Shown one piece after another: positions 13,282 to 14,920 of a DNA stretch of 14,920 nucleotides. The translations under genes and the position numbers were made by a program. The notes under the pieces are model-generated. The model ran no database searches, was not told the DNA's origin, and saw nothing but the letters and a program-made list of their open reading frames with translations. Origin of the DNA: an uncultured Clostridia bacterium (GTDB taxonomy: Bacteria; Bacillota; Clostridia; Lachnospirales; CAG-274); contig CAJTVH010000061.1 of assembly GCA_910579745.1 (NCBI GenBank), positions 1 through 14,920 on the forward strand, in the 5' to 3' direction. Numbering within the stretch: position 1 is the first letter of the stretch; each line of letters opens with the position of its first letter.

Positions 13282-14429
13282 AAATTATCCTCCCTTTCAT
13301 CGTTTAGTAAAGCAAAAGCACCCGTGTCTCGGTCGAGGGCCTCCGCTTTCAGTTTATTAAGAGTATCAAAATCCCAGTTCCTTTGCTCATAATTAATAAA
13401 TTTATTTGATTTGCCTGACACCACCTTTTTTTCGCCTTTTCCGCTTGTTTCCGCCGACGTTAAATTGCGGATTATACCAATCACATAATTCTCTTTCTTG
13501 TCGTGAAGAGCGGGATTATCAATATAAACGCTCAGACCGCGAATAACATTTTGAGTCTCATATTTTTCCCAATCGCCGTAAATTTTCAGCTTAACGCCCT
13601 CCGCTACTCTGCCGCCCTTTCTCGTGTATTTAAGCACGTCAAAAAAACTGTCGATAACCTTTAGCTGTTCGGCGTTATATCTTTGCCTTTTCACGCTTAC
13701 ACTCTCCGTCAATGTGTTACTCTGGGCTGGCTCCGCGTCCCCAAATTCATTCTTGACTGTTTTAACGCAACAGCAAAAAGGCTCGCTTTTTTGGTTATGT
13801 TCTTCGTCAGAAGAATATAACTTTTTATTATTATTCTCTTTATTATTATTCTTTTTATTATTATTAGAGTCTATTTTCTGGAAGTCTTGACTTCTCGTTT
13901 CTGGAAGTCTTGACTTCTCATTTCTGGAAGTCTTGACTTCTCGTTTCTGGAAGTCTTGACTTCTCATTTCTGGAAGTCTTGACTTCTCGTTTCTGGAAGT
14001 CTTGACTTCTCGTTTCTGGAAGTCTTGACTTTCCGCTAATTGATTTTGACAGCAATCCTCTTCTCCGTTCAAGCTGTCAGCGATAAACTTTTTAATATAA
14101 ATTCTTGTCGGCTTTCCCTGCCCTTGTCTCATGCGCTCAATTAAATTTATTTTTTCCAGCTCGCTAATTATTTTAACACCTTTTGTATGACTACAGTTCA
14201 TATACTCCTGAATATCTTCCAACGTAAAATATATGTAAATTCTATTATCAGCGTCACGCCAGTTGTTTTTAACAGACAAGCCCATTCTATCAAGCATTAA
14301 ACCATATAATACTCTTGCGTCATTAGACATTTCCTTAAAACTTTCCTCTGTAAACAATACCTTTGGTATACGATAAAACGTATATTGTTCCGCTTCATTT
14401 CCGTAATAATAATCACTTTTAAATTCCAT
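13278..14429 (-). CDS. repA: RepA_N-family replication initiator
   Basis: A 383-residue initiator. Residues about 16-115 form the RepA_N winged-helix domain: YTFYRIPKVLFTEESFKEMS, NDARVLYGLMLDRMGLSVKN, RIYIYFTLEDIQEYMNCSHT and KIISELEKINLIERMRQGQG, the signature of initiators of Firmicute plasmids and related mobile elements. The middle (about 132-203) is low-complexity: a 23-residue repeat SQDFQKREVKTSRNE plus KSRLPE(M/T)R, then an Asn/Lys tract. The C-terminal part (about 250-345) is a separate helical domain (LKVIDSFFDVLKYTRKGGRV), as usual in this family. The ATG overlaps the upstream gene by 11 bases. The repeats in the gene's centre are probably the origin (see the repeat entry), as is known for RepA_N plasmids. 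Confidence 0.9.
   Translation of the reverse strand: MEFKSDYYYGNEAEQYTFYRIPKVLFTEESFKEMSNDARVLYGLMLDRMGLSVKNNWRDADNRIYIYFTLEDIQEYMNCSHTKGVKIISELEKINLIERMRQGQGKPTRIYIKKFIADSLNGEEDCCQNQLAESQDFQKREVKTSRNEKSRLPEMRSQDFQKREVKTSRNEKSRLPETRSQDFQKIDSNNNKKNNNKENNNKKLYSSDEEHNQKSEPFCCCVKTVKNEFGDAEPAQSNTLTESVSVKRQRYNAEQLKVIDSFFDVLKYTRKGGRVAEGVKLKIYGDWEKYETQNVIRGLSVYIDNPALHDKKENYVIGIIRNLTSAETSGKGEKKVVSGKSNKFINYEQRNWDFDTLNKLKAEALDRDTGAFALLNDEREDNL
13820..13868. other. AT-rich tract beside the iterons, possible unwinding element
   Basis: Three TTATTATTATT runs separated by short pyrimidine stretches lie immediately next to the iteron array and encode the Asn/Lys tract of RepA. An AT-rich segment flanking iterons is the usual arrangement for origin melting. 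Role inferred. Confidence 0.5.
13875..14035. repeat. Seven 23-bp palindromic iterons inside repA, candidate origin
   Basis: Seven tandem copies start at 13875, 13898, 13921, 13944, 13967, 13990 and 14013. Each is TTTCTGGAAGTC + TTGACTTCTC(G/A), and contains the dyad GAAGTC-TT-GACTTC. Copies differ almost only at the last base; the seventh has a decayed end. The period of 23 is not a multiple of three, so the repeats are read in all three frames. Their location in the middle of a RepA_N gene matches where this family keeps its origin. Confidence 0.85.
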
Positions 14430-14919
14430 CGCAATTACTTCCCTTTTTTATTTTTTCAAACAGCGTTCTCAAAAATTTCCTAACTGTTAATTTTTCCCCG
14501 AACCTTACTCTTAAAAGCTCTATAAACGCTAAGTATTCCTTTCCGTGTCGATTATCCCCGTGAGTTTTCCTGACTTTTTTCTCAAACTCATCTATACTTC
14601 CATAAAAACACCCACACGCAATTCTCACTCCTTCAGCGGTTCTAAACGCTGTTGTAACACCATTTCGGCTTCCTATTGGGCTTATAGTTATGTAATCTGA
14701 TGTTGATTTTATTTTCGCTTCTCCACAGACTCTCGCTTCTCCATAAACTCTTGCTTCGTCACAAACTTCCGCTTCGCCATAAACTATCACTTCGTTAAAA
14801 ACTTCCGCTTTGCCATAAACTCTTGCTTTGCCATAAACTTTCGCTTTGTCACAAACTTCCGCTTTGCCATAAACTTTTGCTTCTCCACAAACTCTTGCTT
14901 CTCCACAAACTCTTGCTTC
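14419..14919 (-). CDS. Hexapeptide-repeat protein of the replication operon, start outside window
   Basis: The frame is open to the right edge: 166 codons are visible and the true start lies beyond 14920. The first 72 residues are twelve six-residue repeats of the form (E/K)A(R/K/E)V(Y/C)(G/D), as in left-handed parallel beta-helices and a family of phage-borne polymer-forming-like proteins. A GTG at 14790 within the repeats could be mistaken for a start. The C-terminal domain (about 74-140: SDYITISPIGSRNGVTTAFR, GVRIACGCFYGSIDEFEKKV, HGKEYLAFIELLRVRFG) resembles the conserved tail of those phage proteins. The stop overlaps the repA start by 11 bases. The function of this family is unknown to me; the location suggests a plasmid or phage accessory role. 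Confidence 0.78.
   Translation of the reverse strand, partial: EARVCGEARVCGEAKVYGKAEVCDKAKVYGKARVYGKAEVFNEVIVYGEAEVCDEARVYGEARVCGEAKIKSTSDYITISPIGSRNGVTTAFRTAEGVRIACGCFYGSIDEFEKKVRKTHGDNRHGKEYLAFIELLRVRFGEKLTVRKFLRTLFEKIKKGSNCDGI
14704..14919. repeat. 18-bp coding repeat, at least 12 units
   Basis: Units close to GAAGCAAGAGTTTATGGC (minus strand) repeat in frame and encode the hexapeptides. The array continues past the window edge. Tandem DNA identity between units allows copy-number change by slippage. Confidence 0.8.
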
Positions 14920-14920
14920 A

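Noticed and set aside
13624..13890. Plus-strand frame of 88 codons inside repA
   Set aside because: Antisense to RepA; its Leu-rich sequence is the mirror of the Asn/Lys tract.
13875..14035. CRISPR array
   Set aside because: The 23-bp repeats are contiguous with no unique spacers, lie inside a coding gene and have no cas genes nearby.

Overview
This 14.9-kb window is AT-rich DNA with strong GGAGG-type ribosome binding sites and near-consensus TTGACA/TATAAT promoters. That suggests a low-GC Firmicute, plausibly a gut clostridium. It looks like accessory DNA from a plasmid, phage-plasmid or integrative element. The main signs are a RepA_N-type initiator at the right edge, many phage-type repressors and antirepressors, a RelB/YoeB pair and several decayed gene fragments. 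I see no rRNA, tRNA, CRISPR array or recognisable transposase or integrase.

Left part (1-4570): a tandem, partly decayed array of phage-like immunity cassettes. The full pattern is [ORF6N/KilA-C antirepressor] <- [small 50-67 aa protein] <- control region -> [XRE repressor]. Three divergent control regions (about 1270-1375, 2509-2604 and 3489-3591) each have two good promoters facing apart and their own repeated operator-like sequence. The three repressors are clearly paralogous. Antirepressors survive as one intact gene (190-1050), one frameshifted pseudogene (1832-2274) and one 5' fragment (3030-3142). Repressor and small-protein scraps lie at the cassette joints. The small proteins share a C-terminal motif with two of the repressors, so they may act by hetero-oligomerisation (inference).

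Middle (4225-7600): another XRE gene, a RelB/YoeB toxin-antitoxin pair, then a second divergent XRE pair (5306-5569 minus and 5769-6200 plus) with mirrored operators inside both promoter spacers. Downstream is a membrane-anchored ImmA/IrrE-type metallopeptidase with a C-terminal zinc-binding-like domain. A small minus-strand gene and a bidirectional terminator follow.

Right-centre (7936-11965): a two-gene operon that is the best candidate for an undescribed system. It encodes a four-helix membrane protein with a long cytosolic helical region, overlapping by 17 bases an 888-residue protein with HELAH and a downstream REILAD element (probable zincin). I recognise neither gene. The location among repressors, a toxin-antitoxin pair and an ImmA-like peptidase fits a defence or stress-response module, but this is inference.

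Right edge (11966-14920): a gene-poor stretch with a very strong 99-base hairpin and a broken AntA-like antirepressor start. A minus-strand replication operon follows: hexapeptide-repeat protein, RepA_N initiator and double-HTH protein, with start/stop overlaps. Inside repA is an array of seven 23-bp palindromic repeats next to an AT-rich tract, a likely replication origin embedded in the gene.
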